Both the position numbers and the translations under genes were made by a program. A stretch of DNA of 64,000 bases from Arthrobacter woluwensis (GTDB lineage Bacteria > Actinomycetota > Actinomycetes > Actinomycetales > Micrococcaceae), in the NCBI RefSeq assembly GCF_030816155.1, contig NZ_JAUSXR010000001.1:1922001-1986000 (forward strand), read 5' to 3'. Shown piece by piece: positions 1 through 8,754 of this stretch; within the stretch, counting starts at the first letter, position 1, and each line of letters starts with the position of its first letter. The notes beneath the pieces were generated by a model. It was not told where the DNA came from, ran no database searches, and saw only the letters and a list, made by a program, of their open reading frames with translations.

Positions 1-1014
1 TCCCACCGGGGCGAACCAGATCCAGACCGCGCCCGGCGTCTGGAGGGCGCCCAGCCAGCCGAAGCCCAGCCCGTTCAGGTACCCGACCACCGCCAGCAGC
101 CCCAGGGAGATGCCCGCCGTCGCGCCCCAGCAGAGCAGACGGCGCGGCCAGCGCGCGTCACGGCCGGCCCACAGGAGACCCGCGAAGGGCAGAGCGAGGA
201 TGGTGATGGGTTTGATGGCGATCGACGCGGTGATCAGGATGACCCCGCGCACGGCCCGGCGGGTCGCGGCGTAGTACAGGCCGGCCACGACGAGCCCCAT
301 CATGAGGGAGTCGTTGTGGCCGCTCGCGACGAAATTGATCAGGAGCACCGGGTTCAGCACCACGAGCCAGAGCGTGCGCTCCGGGTTGAGGCCGGCCAGC
401 GAGGCGATGCGCGGCAGGTAGATGTACAGCAGGACCACACCGAGCACCCCGGCGAGCCGGAACAGGAACAACGCCGGTTCGGGGATTCCACCGGACACGA
501 GCACGGCGCCGAACTCAATCCACAGCCACAGCGGACCGTATGGCGTCGGCGCTTCGGTCCAGAGGGTGTCGGGCCCCAGGTTGAAGTAGTTGCTCAGCGA
601 GGAGATCCCGTTGGTGTACGGATCGAGGCCCTCCAGCATGAGGCGGCCCTGTCCGATGTACGCGTACATGTCCCGGCTGAAGAGCGGCACGGCGAACACC
701 ATCGGGGTCACCCAGTACCAGAGCGCCTTCTTCAACAGCGGCCGCGTCTCCGGAGTCCATTCGCCCACCTTCTGGCCGAGACGCAGCCAGGCACGCAGGA
801 GCAGCACGGCGCCCGCGCAGAGCAGGACGGTGCACACGACGACGGCGGGCAGCGTGGTGCGCGCGACGATGAAGGGCCAGGTGCGGATCAGGACGCTGCT
901 GGTGCCGGCCAGCCAGCCGACACCGACGGAGCCCAGGGTCATCAGAACGGAACCGAGCAGTCCCTGGCGCAACGCCACCTTGACCCCGCCCCCAGCGGGC
1001 TTCGGCGCACTCAT
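1..1014 (-). CDS. MptB-like polyprenol-phosphomannose-dependent mannosyltransferase, 3' end outside window
   Basis: The frame is open from an ATG at 1014 to the window edge (338 codons), so the C-terminus is missing. The translation is hydrophobic with many membrane segments and resembles the complete gene at 4019-5563 along its length. Shared motifs include FSRDMYAYIGQGRLMLEGLDP, where an acidic residue in the first outer loop is typical of GT-C glycosyltransferases, and NFVASGHNDSLMMGLVVAGL. The MptB family elongates alpha-1,6-mannan of lipomannan at the outer face of the actinobacterial membrane using polyprenol-phosphate mannose. The gene is divergent from the GT87-like pair that follows. 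The family call is by recognition, and the exact acceptor is unknown. Confidence 0.75.
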   Translation of the reverse strand, partial: MSAPKPAGGGVKVALRQGLLGSVLMTLGSVGVGWLAGTSSVLIRTWPFIVARTTLPAVVVCTVLLCAGAVLLLRAWLRLGQKVGEWTPETRPLLKKALWYWVTPMVFAVPLFSRDMYAYIGQGRLMLEGLDPYTNGISSLSNYFNLGPDTLWTEAPTPYGPLWLWIEFGAVLVSGGIPEPALFLFRLAGVLGVVLLYIYLPRIASLAGLNPERTLWLVVLNPVLLINFVASGHNDSLMMGLVVAGLYYAATRRAVRGVILITASIAIKPITILALPFAGLLWAGRDARWPRRLLCWGATAGISLGLLAVVGYLNGLGFGWLGALQTPGAVWIWFAPVG

Positions 1015-1161
1015 CTGCAGTCCTGGTTCCTTCCGACACTCTGAATCTGTGGCACGTGATGGAAGGCACGTGCCCGGCCCGGTGACCGCGTGGCACCCGG
1101 GCGGAAGCGGCACCCGGAGGTCGCCGCACCCCCACCGAGGCTATCCGAGCGTTCTCAGGAT

Positions 1162-1190
1162 CGGCTGGGAAGAGGGTACTGGGATAAAAT
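1162..1190 (+). promoter_or_regulatory. Possible promoter (TAAAAT -10 element) of the GT87-like pair
   Basis: A TAAAAT hexamer at 1185-1190 is the only good -10 in the gap between the two divergent glycosyltransferase genes. The -35 (CGGCTG, 17 bases upstream) is poor. The nine bases GATAAAATG recur on the minus strand at 5666-5674, upstream of the second MptB-like gene, which supports a shared promoter element. Confidence 0.3.
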
Positions 1191-1264
1191 GTACCGTCTG
1201 GGCCTCTGTCTCCGTACCACCACGCCCAGGCCGAGGCCGCGCGTGTTGGCCGTGGACCCATTCG

Positions 1265-2590
1265 CTGGCAGACAAGGACAAGCCCATTTTCTCCGACGCC
1301 TTCTTCTCGAAACTGACGGACCTCAGGACAAGGCTCATCCCCCGCCGAGCCCAGGACTGGCTGACCACCCCTCGCGGTCTCTGGACCGGTTTCGGAGTGC
1401 TCCACGCGGTCTTCCTGATCTTCGCCCTGGTGCTCGCCACGCGCAATGAGGCCTTCAGCGACACCTTCATCTACCGCGACTGGGTGGCGGCCGGGTTCAA
1501 CGACCAGCTCATCTCCGGCCCGAGCCCCTGGGTGTACCCGATCCTGGCCCTGCCGCCGATGGCGATCGCCTACGCCTTCGGGCCCGCGCTGTTCTTCTTC
1601 CTCTGGGTGCTCATGATCACGGTGCTCAATGGCATCGCGCTGGGGATGCTCACCGACTGGGGCCGGAACCGGAAGTCCATGACGGCGGCCTGGTGGTGGC
1701 TCAGCTTCGTGTTCCTCATGGGCTGGCTCGGCTTCGCCCGGGTGGACGGCTTCACCGCTCCGATCGTCCTGATCGCCCTCATCCACGGCGTCCGCCGGCC
1801 TTTCGTGGCCTCCGTGATCCTCGCCGTCGGCACCTGGATGAAGGTGTGGCCCGCCGCGGTCATGCTCGCGCTCTTCGCCGTGGTGAAGAACCGCGTCCGC
1901 GTGATCCTCGGCGGTGTGGTGGTCACCGCGGGTGTCGCCGCCGTCGCCGCCGCGCTCGGTGTGCTCCCCCGCCTCCTCAACTTCCTGACCCAGCAGGGTG
2001 ACCGCGGCATGCAGCTCGAAGCCACGTTCACCACGCCGTGGCTCTGGCTCTCCGTGCTCGGCGTCGGGGACTCCCACATGTACATGAACACGGACATCAA
2101 CTCGATGCAGGTGGACGGCCCCGGCACCACCGTGATGTCGGCCCTCATGCAGCCGCTCCTGGTCCTCGCCGCACTCGTGGTGACCGGCCTGGTGTTCTGG
2201 GCCCTGCATCAGGGCAAGCAGCGCGGCGGCATCGACCGCACCGAGCTGCTGCTCGCGGGTGCGCTGGCCCTGACCACGGCGTTCATCGTGTTCAACAAGG
2301 TGGGTTCCCCGCAGTTCATGGTGTGGCTGGCTCCCGCGGTCGCGCTCGGTCTGATCCACGACTTCAAGGCGTGGCGCACGCCGGCCGTCATGCTGATCCT
2401 GATCGCGATCACCACCTTCCTCATCTACCCGCTCTTCTACGACGCGCTGAGCCACAACAATCCGCTCATGGCCCTGGTCCTTACGGTCCGGAACCTGCTG
2501 CTCGTCGGCCTGCTGGTGATCTCCGTCCACCGCCTGTACGTCCTGGGCCGCGACGCCAAGACCGCCGCCCCGGCCGTCACCGCGGCCTAG
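1265..2590 (+). CDS. GT87 (DUF2029)-like membrane glycosyltransferase, first of a tandem pair
   Basis: This is a multi-membrane-segment protein of about 441 residues, clearly paralogous to the next gene. Both share FSDT near the N-terminus (acidic loop expected of GT-C enzymes), GVR/AVRRP, a TWxKVWPAAV segment, QQGxRGMQLEATF, and FNKVGSPQFMxWLAP near the C-terminus. The GT87 family includes PimE, a polyprenol-phosphomannose-dependent mannosyltransferase, so a role in lipomannan or related glycolipid synthesis is likely. The start is unclear. No ATG, GTG or TTG lies in frame between the probable promoter and the conserved N-terminus; CTG 1265 is used here, and CTG about 45 bases downstream is an alternative. 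The next gene follows after 9 bases. Confidence 0.65.
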   Translation: MADKDKPIFSDAFFSKLTDLRTRLIPRRAQDWLTTPRGLWTGFGVLHAVFLIFALVLATRNEAFSDTFIYRDWVAAGFNDQLISGPSPWVYPILALPPMAIAYAFGPALFFFLWVLMITVLNGIALGMLTDWGRNRKSMTAAWWWLSFVFLMGWLGFARVDGFTAPIVLIALIHGVRRPFVASVILAVGTWMKVWPAAVMLALFAVVKNRVRVILGGVVVTAGVAAVAAALGVLPRLLNFLTQQGDRGMQLEATFTTPWLWLSVLGVGDSHMYMNTDINSMQVDGPGTTVMSALMQPLLVLAALVVTGLVFWALHQGKQRGGIDRTELLLAGALALTTAFIVFNKVGSPQFMVWLAPAVALGLIHDFKAWRTPAVMLILIAITTFLIYPLFYDALSHNNPLMALVLTVRNLLLVGLLVISVHRLYVLGRDAKTAAPAVTAA

Positions 2591-2599
2591 GAGCTGACC

Positions 2600-3883
2600 A
2601 TGCTGGATCGTCTGACCTCCCTGCGGGACCGTCTCCTGCCCGCCTCCGTCGTGGCGTGGTTCGGCACCCGTGCCAGCGTCTGGTGGGGCTTCGCCGTGGT
2701 GCACGGCTACTTCCTGGCGTGGATGGCGTCCTTCTTCCTCCGGGGGGACACCTTCAGCGACACCGAGCAGTACCGCCAATGGGCCACCGGCGTGGTTCCG
2801 GACCGCCCCGGCATGGCGCCCATCACCCCCTGGGTGTATCCGGCGCTGGCCCAGATCCCGATCCACCTGGCGAACGTCTTCGGCCCTTCGCTGTACCTCC
2901 TCGGCTGGTTCCTGCTCATCACCGCCCTGAACGCCTGGGCCCTCGTGGTCCTGCTGTCCGGTCCGCGCCGGACGACCGGCATCGCGCCGGCCTGGTGGTG
3001 GATGTTCTTCCTGGTGTTCATGGGCTACCTGAGCTTCGCCCGCGTCGAGGGGGTCGTGGCGCCGATCGTGCTGGTGGGCCTGCTCGCCGCGGTGCGCCGT
3101 CCGGTGCTTGCGGCCGCCCTCCTGAGCGTCGCCACGTGGATCAAGGTCTGGCCGGCCGCGGTGATCGCGCCGATCATCATCGCCAGCCGGGACCGGCTCA
3201 AGGTCCTGGCCACCGGCGTGGTGGTCACGGTGCTGGTCGCCGTGGGCCTCTGGAGCACGGGCAACCTCTCCCACATCGCCGACTTCATGCTCCAGCAGGG
3301 TGAACGTGGCATGCAGCTGGAGGCGACCTTCTCCACCCCCTGGGTGTGGCTGAGCGTCTTCGGGATCGCCGGCTCCCGCATCGCGGACAACGTCGCGATC
3401 AACTCGTCCGAGGTTTACGGCCCAGGCGCCTCCGTGGCCGCCTGGCTCATGCAGCCCCTGTTCCTGCTGGTGATCGTCGGCGGCGCCGCGATCCTCGTCT
3501 GGGCCCTGCGCCGTGGCGCCGAGCGCGAGGAGCTGTTCCTCGAGGGCGCGCTCCTGATGACCACCGCGTTCATCGTATTCAACAAGGTGGGTTCCCCCCA
3601 GTTCATGATCTGGCTGGCACCCGTGGTCATCGCCGGCCTCACACACGACTGGGACCGCTGGAAGGTCCCCGGCGCACTGCTCATGGTCATCGCCATGACC
3701 ACCTTCGTCATCTACCCGCTGTTCTACACACCGCTGATCCACGCGCACCCGGTCATGGCCGCCGTGCTGACCCTGCGGAACGTGCTGCTGGTGGTCCTGC
3801 TGGTGTGGTCGATCCGGAGGACGCTGGACCTCGGGCGCAGCGCCTCCCGCCGCGCGGAGGACGCACCGGCCCCGGCTCTCTGA
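2600..3883 (+). CDS. GT87 (DUF2029)-like membrane glycosyltransferase, second of a tandem pair
   Basis: This 427-residue polytopic membrane protein is a close paralogue of the preceding gene and probably arose by tandem duplication. The ATG is preceded by AGGAG overlapping the upstream stop codon, so the two genes are co-transcribed and perhaps coupled. Conserved features are GDTFSDTEQYRQW near residue 50, ATWIKVWPAAV, QQGERGMQLEATFSTPW and FNKVGSPQFMIWLAPV. By family it should transfer a mannose from a polyprenyl-phosphate donor at the outer membrane face. It is flanked on both sides by MptB-like genes, and the four genes form a glycolipid-mannosylation cluster. Donor and acceptor are inferred. 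Confidence 0.68.
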   Translation: MLDRLTSLRDRLLPASVVAWFGTRASVWWGFAVVHGYFLAWMASFFLRGDTFSDTEQYRQWATGVVPDRPGMAPITPWVYPALAQIPIHLANVFGPSLYLLGWFLLITALNAWALVVLLSGPRRTTGIAPAWWWMFFLVFMGYLSFARVEGVVAPIVLVGLLAAVRRPVLAAALLSVATWIKVWPAAVIAPIIIASRDRLKVLATGVVVTVLVAVGLWSTGNLSHIADFMLQQGERGMQLEATFSTPWVWLSVFGIAGSRIADNVAINSSEVYGPGASVAAWLMQPLFLLVIVGGAAILVWALRRGAEREELFLEGALLMTTAFIVFNKVGSPQFMIWLAPVVIAGLTHDWDRWKVPGALLMVIAMTTFVIYPLFYTPLIHAHPVMAAVLTLRNVLLVVLLVWSIRRTLDLGRSASRRAEDAPAPAL

Positions 3884-3911
3884 ACCACGGCTGCGGCCAC
3901 CACCGCCTGAC

Positions 3912-3952
3912 AGGACGACGACGGCGCGCCACCGGCGCGCCGTCGTCGTCCT
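3912..3952. terminator. Bidirectional terminator hairpin
   Basis: A perfect 19-bp inverted repeat (3912-3930 with 3934-3952) with a 3-base loop lies between the convergent genes ending at 3883 and 4019. There is no long T-tract, as is usual in high-GC actinobacteria. Confidence 0.75.
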
Positions 3953-4018
3953 GTTCCGTCTCCCGGCTCCGCGTCCGGGCCGGGCCAGGCGCCCCCGCTC
4001 AGGCGCGCGCTGCGCGGC

Positions 4019-5563
4019 TCAGATGACGCCCCAGTTGCCGTCCGCCCGACGACCGCCGAACAGGGCCTTGCGGGTGTGCACGTCGAGGAACGCGAGGTAC
4101 ACGGTCATCCCGAGCGCCACGAAGAAGGCGATCGAGGAGACCGGCACGCCCAGCTGGACGAAGGAGTAGACCGAAAGCTGGTCCTGCGCTCCGAACACCA
4201 CGAAGAAGGTCACCACGATGTAGAGGGACTTGACCTGCCAGTCGTTGCGGATGCCGGTGGCCGCGAGCAGCGGCACGAACCACAGGATGTACCAGGGCTG
4301 GATGATGGGCGAGAGCAGGACGATCGACGCCATGGCCAGGCCCGCGCGCCGCACCAGGTGCTCGTGCTTGCCGCGCAGGATCAGCAGGGCCGCGATGACC
4401 ATCGAGCCCACCTTCAGGAGGGTCCGGAAGCCCGTGGCGATGTCGCCGCCGGGCAGACCGAGCGCGTTGAAGATCATCTCCAGCTGCTGTCCCAGGAAGC
4501 CCGAGGGCGCATAGCCGGTGTATCCCGGGGTGGGATCCGTGAGGGCGAACAGCCACCCCATACCGAGGTGGTACGGGATCCCGCTGACCACGAGGATCGC
4601 CAGGGACCCCACGCCGCTGATGGCCCAGAACACCACTTTCCGGAGCCAGCCGGCGCCCTTGCCGGCCCACATGAGCGCCAGGAACGGCAGGAAGACCACG
4701 GTGATGATCTTCACCCCGATCGACGCCGTGATGAGCAGCAGAGCGGTCTTGTGTCTTCCCACCGAGGCGAAGTAGAAGGCCGCCACCGCGAGGCCGATCA
4801 TGAGCACGTCATTGTGCGCACTGGCCACGAAGCTGATGATGAAGAGCGGGTTCGCCACGGCCAGCCACAGCGCCCTGCCCGGGTTGATGCCGTGCTGAGC
4901 CGCGAGCTTGGGGACGTACACGATACACAGCACGACGCCGATGAGAGCGACCACCCGGAAGAGCAGGACGGAATAGTCCGGCTGAGCTCCCGTGATGCCC
5001 ACGACCGCGCGGGCCAGCCAGAGGAAGTACGGCCCGTACGGAGTGCGGTTCTCCGCCCAGGCCTTGTCCGCGCCCAGCTGGAACCAGTTGCTGAGCGAGG
5101 AGATGCCTTGCGTGTACGGGTCGAGGCCCTCGGCCACGAGCCGTCCCTGACCCGTGTAGGCGTAGATGTCACGGGAGAAGATCGGGACGGCGAAGAACAG
5201 AGGCAGCGCCCACAGGGAGATCGCCCAGACCACCGCCTTGAGCGAGCCGGTCCCCCAGCCACCCAGCCGTTGCCCGAGCCGGATCCAGGAGCGGATGAGG
5301 ATCATGGCGCCGAGGCTGAGCGCCAAGGTGGACGCCGCGATGCCCTGGCCGTCGGTGCGGAGGAAGATGACCAGCGGATGCCGGAGCATGGGTGAGGCGG
5401 GGGCGATCCAGCCCATGCCGATCGACCCGGCGAACATCAGGAAGGAACCGACGGTCCCTTCGATGATGGCCGGCCAGGGATTGCCGGCCCATGGCTCGCG
5501 CCAGGACAGACGGCGCTTGCGGTCCGGTTTTTCCACGGTGGTGCTGTCCTGCGTCTCCGCCAT
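4019..5563 (-). CDS. MptB-like polyprenol-phosphomannose-dependent alpha-1,6-mannosyltransferase
   Basis: From the ATG at 5563 the product has 514 residues and a dozen or so membrane segments. It shares with the partial gene at 1-1014 the segments GSIGMGWIAPAS, FSRDIYAYTGQGRLVAEGLDP and SFVASAHNDVLMIGLAVAAF. The family extends the alpha-1,6-mannan core of lipomannan. The frame is open further upstream to 5707, and an in-frame ATG at 5668 exists. The 5563 start is preferred because the preceding stretch is basic and low-complexity, and membrane homology starts only after the short charged region that follows. Two mptB paralogues around two GT87-like genes suggest division of labour in chain start and elongation. 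Confidence 0.72.
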   Translation of the reverse strand: MAETQDSTTVEKPDRKRRLSWREPWAGNPWPAIIEGTVGSFLMFAGSIGMGWIAPASPMLRHPLVIFLRTDGQGIAASTLALSLGAMILIRSWIRLGQRLGGWGTGSLKAVVWAISLWALPLFFAVPIFSRDIYAYTGQGRLVAEGLDPYTQGISSLSNWFQLGADKAWAENRTPYGPYFLWLARAVVGITGAQPDYSVLLFRVVALIGVVLCIVYVPKLAAQHGINPGRALWLAVANPLFIISFVASAHNDVLMIGLAVAAFYFASVGRHKTALLLITASIGVKIITVVFLPFLALMWAGKGAGWLRKVVFWAISGVGSLAILVVSGIPYHLGMGWLFALTDPTPGYTGYAPSGFLGQQLEMIFNALGLPGGDIATGFRTLLKVGSMVIAALLILRGKHEHLVRRAGLAMASIVLLSPIIQPWYILWFVPLLAATGIRNDWQVKSLYIVVTFFVVFGAQDQLSVYSFVQLGVPVSSIAFFVALGMTVYLAFLDVHTRKALFGGRRADGNWGVI

Positions 5564-5760
5564 GCCCGTCACCACCGCCACCCGTCCGTTCCTACCACTT
5601 CCATTCCAGCGTGCCGGCAGGGGTGATCGTCGGCCGGCCGGCCGCGCCCCTGCTTTTGCAGACGCCATTTTATCAGCGCGGCCGCCGCATAAGCGGAAGG
5701 CGGCCACCCCGAGCCGCCGGTCTGCCGGTCTCCCGCACCACTGACCGGTAGTCTGTCCTC

Positions 5761-6408
5761 GTGGCTAAAACACAAGAGCGAATTGTCTGGATCGACTGCG
5801 AGATGACCGGGCTGGACCTGGAACACGACGCCCTGATCGAGGTGGCTGCCCTGGTCACCGACTCGGAGCTGAACATCCTGGGTGACGGCGTGGACGTGGT
5901 GATCAAGCCGTCCGACGAGGCACTGGCCCAGATGAACGACTTCGTCCGCCAGATGCACACGGACTCGAAGCTGCTGGATGAACTCCCCCACGGCATGACC
6001 ATGGCGGAGGCGCAGGAGAAGGTCCTGGCGTACATCAAGGAATGGGTTCCCGGGGTCGGCGTCGCCCCTCTGGGCGGCAACTCCATCGGCACGGACAAGA
6101 TGTTCCTGCTCCGCGACATGCCGGAGCTGGTGAACCACCTGCACTACCGGGTGATCGACGTGAGCACCATCAAGGAGCTCTCCCGCCGCTGGTTCACCCG
6201 GGCCTACTTCCAGGCGCCGGCCAAGCACGGCGGTCACCGCGCACTGGGCGACATCCGCGACTCCATCGACGAGCTGCGCTACTACCGCCAGGCCGTCTTC
6301 GTCCCGGCCCCGGGCCCGGACACGGCCACCGCGCGGGAGATCTCCGCTCAGATCTCAGCCGCCCCCGAGAGCGCCGCCACCGCGGCCCGACTCGGGCAGG
6401 AGCTGTAA
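5761..6408 (+). CDS. orn: Oligoribonuclease (3'-5' exoribonuclease, DEDDh)
   Basis: Orn degrades 2- to 5-residue RNA oligonucleotides, including pGpG, to mononucleotides in the cytoplasm. The 215-residue product has the full DEDDh set: D12 and E14 in IDCEMTGLD, D112 in GNSIGTDKMFL, and H159 and D164 in HGGHRALGDIRDS. These positions match the E. coli enzyme almost exactly. The C-terminal ~30 residues form a small Ala-rich tail common in actinobacterial versions. The start is GTG 5761. It stands alone, divergent from the mannosyltransferase gene and followed by tRNA-His. Confidence 0.97.
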   Translation: MAKTQERIVWIDCEMTGLDLEHDALIEVAALVTDSELNILGDGVDVVIKPSDEALAQMNDFVRQMHTDSKLLDELPHGMTMAEAQEKVLAYIKEWVPGVGVAPLGGNSIGTDKMFLLRDMPELVNHLHYRVIDVSTIKELSRRWFTRAYFQAPAKHGGHRALGDIRDSIDELRYYRQAVFVPAPGPDTATAREISAQISAAPESAATAARLGQEL

Positions 6409-6539
6409 TCTGCGCCACTCGCTGAAACTTTTTTCGCGAAAAGTGCCAAAAGTGGCACGAAGTGGGTTCCGGAGCAGGTAAGCTAGTTGACGTTGCTTTT
6501 CGGGGGAACACCGGGAAACCTGTCCGTCGAAAGCCGCAT

Positions 6540-6616
6540 GGTGGGCGTAGCTCAGTTGGCAGAGCGCCTGGTTGTGGTCCAGGAGGTCGCGGGTTCAACC
6601 CCCGTCGCTCACCCCA
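6540..6616 (+). tRNA. tRNA-His (GTG anticodon)
   Basis: The cloverleaf folds cleanly. The acceptor stem GTGGGCG pairs with CGCTCAC (one G-U), the D arm is GCTC..GAGC, the anticodon stem CCTGG/CCAGG encloses TTGTGGT (anticodon GTG), and the T arm is GCGGG-TTCAACC-CCCGT. The extra G(-1) of tRNA-His is encoded at 6540 and can pair with C73 at 6613. CCA is encoded at 6614-6616. Confidence 0.97.
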
Positions 6617-6620
6617 TGTG

Positions 6621-6658
6621 CCGGCCCCAGCATTTCGATGCTGGGGCCGGTTTGCTTT
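6621..6658 (+). terminator. Terminator of tRNA-His
   Basis: A perfect 13-bp stem (6621-6633 with 6638-6650) with a TTCG tetraloop is followed by TTTGCTTTT. This is a textbook intrinsic terminator directly after the tRNA. Confidence 0.93.
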
Positions 6659-6660
6659 TC

Positions 6661-6964
6661 GTGGTGCCTCCCCTCCGGTCAGTGCTCGTTTCGTTTTGGT
6701 CGATGCAACTCACTCCTCGTCTCAGTTGAGGTGGAGCGGATCCGACAGCAATCGAGACGTAGCTGAATGCCTGGCGGATCGCAGTTCGGCCGTCGATGGC
6801 GATTGGGAATCATGGACGTTGTGGGCACCTCTTCGCTCGCAGCACGGAGCCTCCTTAACTCTTCATGGCCAACCCATTCATTGCGCAAGCTCAACTATCA
6901 CACCTAGGACTACGTGAGATTTCGTCGCAGTCCCTTGTGCCGGCACCGCGCACCCTGTGGCGGC
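6661..6964. other. Low-GC gap with no recognisable gene
   Basis: About 300 bases between the tRNA-His terminator and the HEPN-like gene have visibly lower GC than the flanks. Short open frames on both strands have no recognisable domain or convincing ribosome site. It appears to belong to the same acquired segment as the next gene. No integrase fragment and no copy of the tRNA 3' end were found. Confidence 0.5.
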
Positions 6965-8179
6965 CTACCGATGCCACTGATGCCGAGGTACCGACCATGT
7001 GCTTAGCAAGATTGCCACCCGTTCCATCACGAGTCTGACCTTTGCATTGAAACCGGCCCAAGTCTCGCCTGGAAAGACCGCTTCGACGATCCCGAACATC
7101 GGTAAGTTTGGGTTGACAATGACTCGCGGGTCATTGATCTCGTAGTGCATGCATCGATTGCGCACCATCTTGCCGTGCGAGGAAAGTATCGCCCGAACCG
7201 CGCTATCAGCCAATAGCTCTCTCAACAGCGGCAGCGACTTACTGTTCGCCGAATCGTAGTGCTTCGCAATTCGCACCAAAGCAGTCAGGGAGTGGTACAG
7301 CGTGATGGTCCGGGCACGGAACACAGCGAACTCGTGGCCAGGTTCGCTATGTGACGCGACGATAGCAAGAGTGTTCATGTCGCCTTCGATGCCGAGCAGT
7401 AGCATCTTAAGAGCATCCGGGAAATCGCCCTCAAAACGTTGTCGTAGATATCTGTCGGACCGCTTGTCCATGCCTCTGATTGCCGGGACACCAGTCAGGT
7501 CCAGAGTCGCGGTCGACTCGGCGGGATTTAGACCAGCTGCTCCGAGAACGGCGAGCATGCCGCCCCATTCCTGGGTTACGGCCTGCAAATCATGACCCGC
7601 GATGGTTCCGTCTGTCTCGACGCTGAGGCCAAGACGGTAGGCAGTCGGCCAACTGGCACCTAGCAACCGCCCGTCTGCCATATAGAGTCCGATGTCGCTT
7701 TCGAGCCATCTCGTCCATGGGCCGGCATTGCCGGTAAAGGTAGAACGGTGCTCGGTGATGACCTGATCGAGCTCGCCGAGGATAGTGTCATAAGACTTCC
7801 TTTTATCATCGAGCATCTTAGTGATGTGTCGGCCGCGCTCGGTGACTGAGGCAAATGTGCTACCCAGAAGATTCGCAAGTTGTGGGATGCCCACATGAGA
7901 ATTGCGTGACCTAAGTGCCGCCGATCCTTCATATACGATGCGGACGAAGTGATGCCCGAGGAGGAGTGCGATATAGGGGTTGAGGTCAGGCATGCTTTGA
8001 GCAGAGAGAACGAGATCCATCGCCCAGCGAGCATCCTCAGCGATCATCTGACGTGCTGCCCTGCCACGCGCCTCTGCTCCAGTATCGTTCGCCGACATGA
8101 GTCGAACAATACTTGAATGCCTCCCGACGTTGAACTGTGGCGTGTCGTGCGAATTTCTTCCGTATCCGCTCAATGCCAT
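6965..8179 (-). CDS. Uncharacterised protein with HEPN-like R-x4-H motif on a low-GC insert
   Basis: I do not recognise the family of this 404-residue protein. It has no signal peptide or membrane segment and is mostly helical in character. Near the C-terminus, residues 340-345 read R-N-R-C-M-H (bases 7145-7162), inside KMVRNRCMHYEIND. This fits the R-x4-6-H catalytic motif of HEPN ribonuclease domains, in which the residue after R is often N or D. HEPN proteins often act in toxin-antitoxin and phage-defence systems, but a role here is inference. GC is clearly lower than in its neighbours and the gene sits next to a tRNA, which suggests transfer. The start is uncertain. ATG 8179 has an AGGGG very close upstream; ATG 8098 would give 377 residues. 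No antitoxin partner is visible. Confidence 0.55.
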   Translation of the reverse strand: MALSGYGRNSHDTPQFNVGRHSSIVRLMSANDTGAEARGRAARQMIAEDARWAMDLVLSAQSMPDLNPYIALLLGHHFVRIVYEGSAALRSRNSHVGIPQLANLLGSTFASVTERGRHITKMLDDKRKSYDTILGELDQVITEHRSTFTGNAGPWTRWLESDIGLYMADGRLLGASWPTAYRLGLSVETDGTIAGHDLQAVTQEWGGMLAVLGAAGLNPAESTATLDLTGVPAIRGMDKRSDRYLRQRFEGDFPDALKMLLLGIEGDMNTLAIVASHSEPGHEFAVFRARTITLYHSLTALVRIAKHYDSANSKSLPLLRELLADSAVRAILSSHGKMVRNRCMHYEINDPRVIVNPNLPMFGIVEAVFPGETWAGFNAKVRLVMERVAILLSTWSVPRHQWHR

Positions 8180-8277
8180 TTCCCCTGTCAGTCCCGCTCT
8201 TTAGACTGGCGGTGCGATTCCAGACGACGGAACGGCGCGGCCACGTGACCGGACAAATGCACCAGAGAGGGGACACC

Positions 8278-8754
8278 ATGGAGCTTCGTCTCCGCGAGCT
8301 GAGGGATGCGGACCTGGACGCGGTCTTCGCGTGGGAAAGTGATCCGGCCGGCGTCGGGCTGGCAGCCTTCACCCGGAGCGATCCGAGCGATCGCGACGCC
8401 TTCGACGAGCACTACCGCAGGATCCGGGAGGAGCCGTCCAATCTGATCCGCGTGATCGAGGCCGCGGGCACACCGGTCGGGACGATCTCCAGCTTCTGGA
8501 TGGACGGAGACCGCGAGATCTCGTACTGGGTCGCGCGGGAGCACTGGGGCCAGGGCATTGCGTCCCGGGCACTCGGCCTCTTTCTCGCGGTGGAGACCAA
8601 CCGTCCGCTGCGAGGCCGGGTCGCCGAGACCAATCCCGCATCCCGTGCCGTGCTCCGGAAGAACGGCTTCGAGGAGGTCGGGCAGGACACCGGTTATGCG
8701 GCCGGCGTCGGCCGCGAGGTGACGGAGTACCTCTACCGCCTCGACGCGCGCTGA
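8278..8754 (+). CDS. GNAT-family N-acetyltransferase (RimJ/RimL-like)
   Basis: The 158-residue product is one GNAT domain. It starts MELRLRELRDADLDAVFAW and carries the acetyl-CoA pyrophosphate-loop region as REHWGQGIASRALGLFL (Q/R-x-x-G-x-G/A), then the typical C-terminal VAETNPASRAVLRKNGFEEVG of the RimJ/RimL-type Acetyltransf_3 group. Such enzymes acetylate protein N-termini, amines or antibiotics; the substrate cannot be told. ATG 8278 is chosen because GAGAGGGG lies 5 bases upstream, although the frame opens earlier. It appears to be a single-gene unit. Confidence 0.82.
   Translation: MELRLRELRDADLDAVFAWESDPAGVGLAAFTRSDPSDRDAFDEHYRRIREEPSNLIRVIEAAGTPVGTISSFWMDGDREISYWVAREHWGQGIASRALGLFLAVETNRPLRGRVAETNPASRAVLRKNGFEEVGQDTGYAAGVGREVTEYLYRLDAR

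Noticed and set aside
515..3748. A 1077-codon open frame on the minus strand across the GT87-like pair
   Set aside because: It is antisense to clear membrane-protein genes, has His/Arg/Asp/Gly-rich composition typical of GC-rich shadow frames, and no domain.
6540..8260. tRNA-His as an integration site with a repeated 3' end bounding the low-GC insert
   Set aside because: No copy of the tRNA 3' end was found near 8.2 kb and no integrase is present, so no attachment site is claimed.
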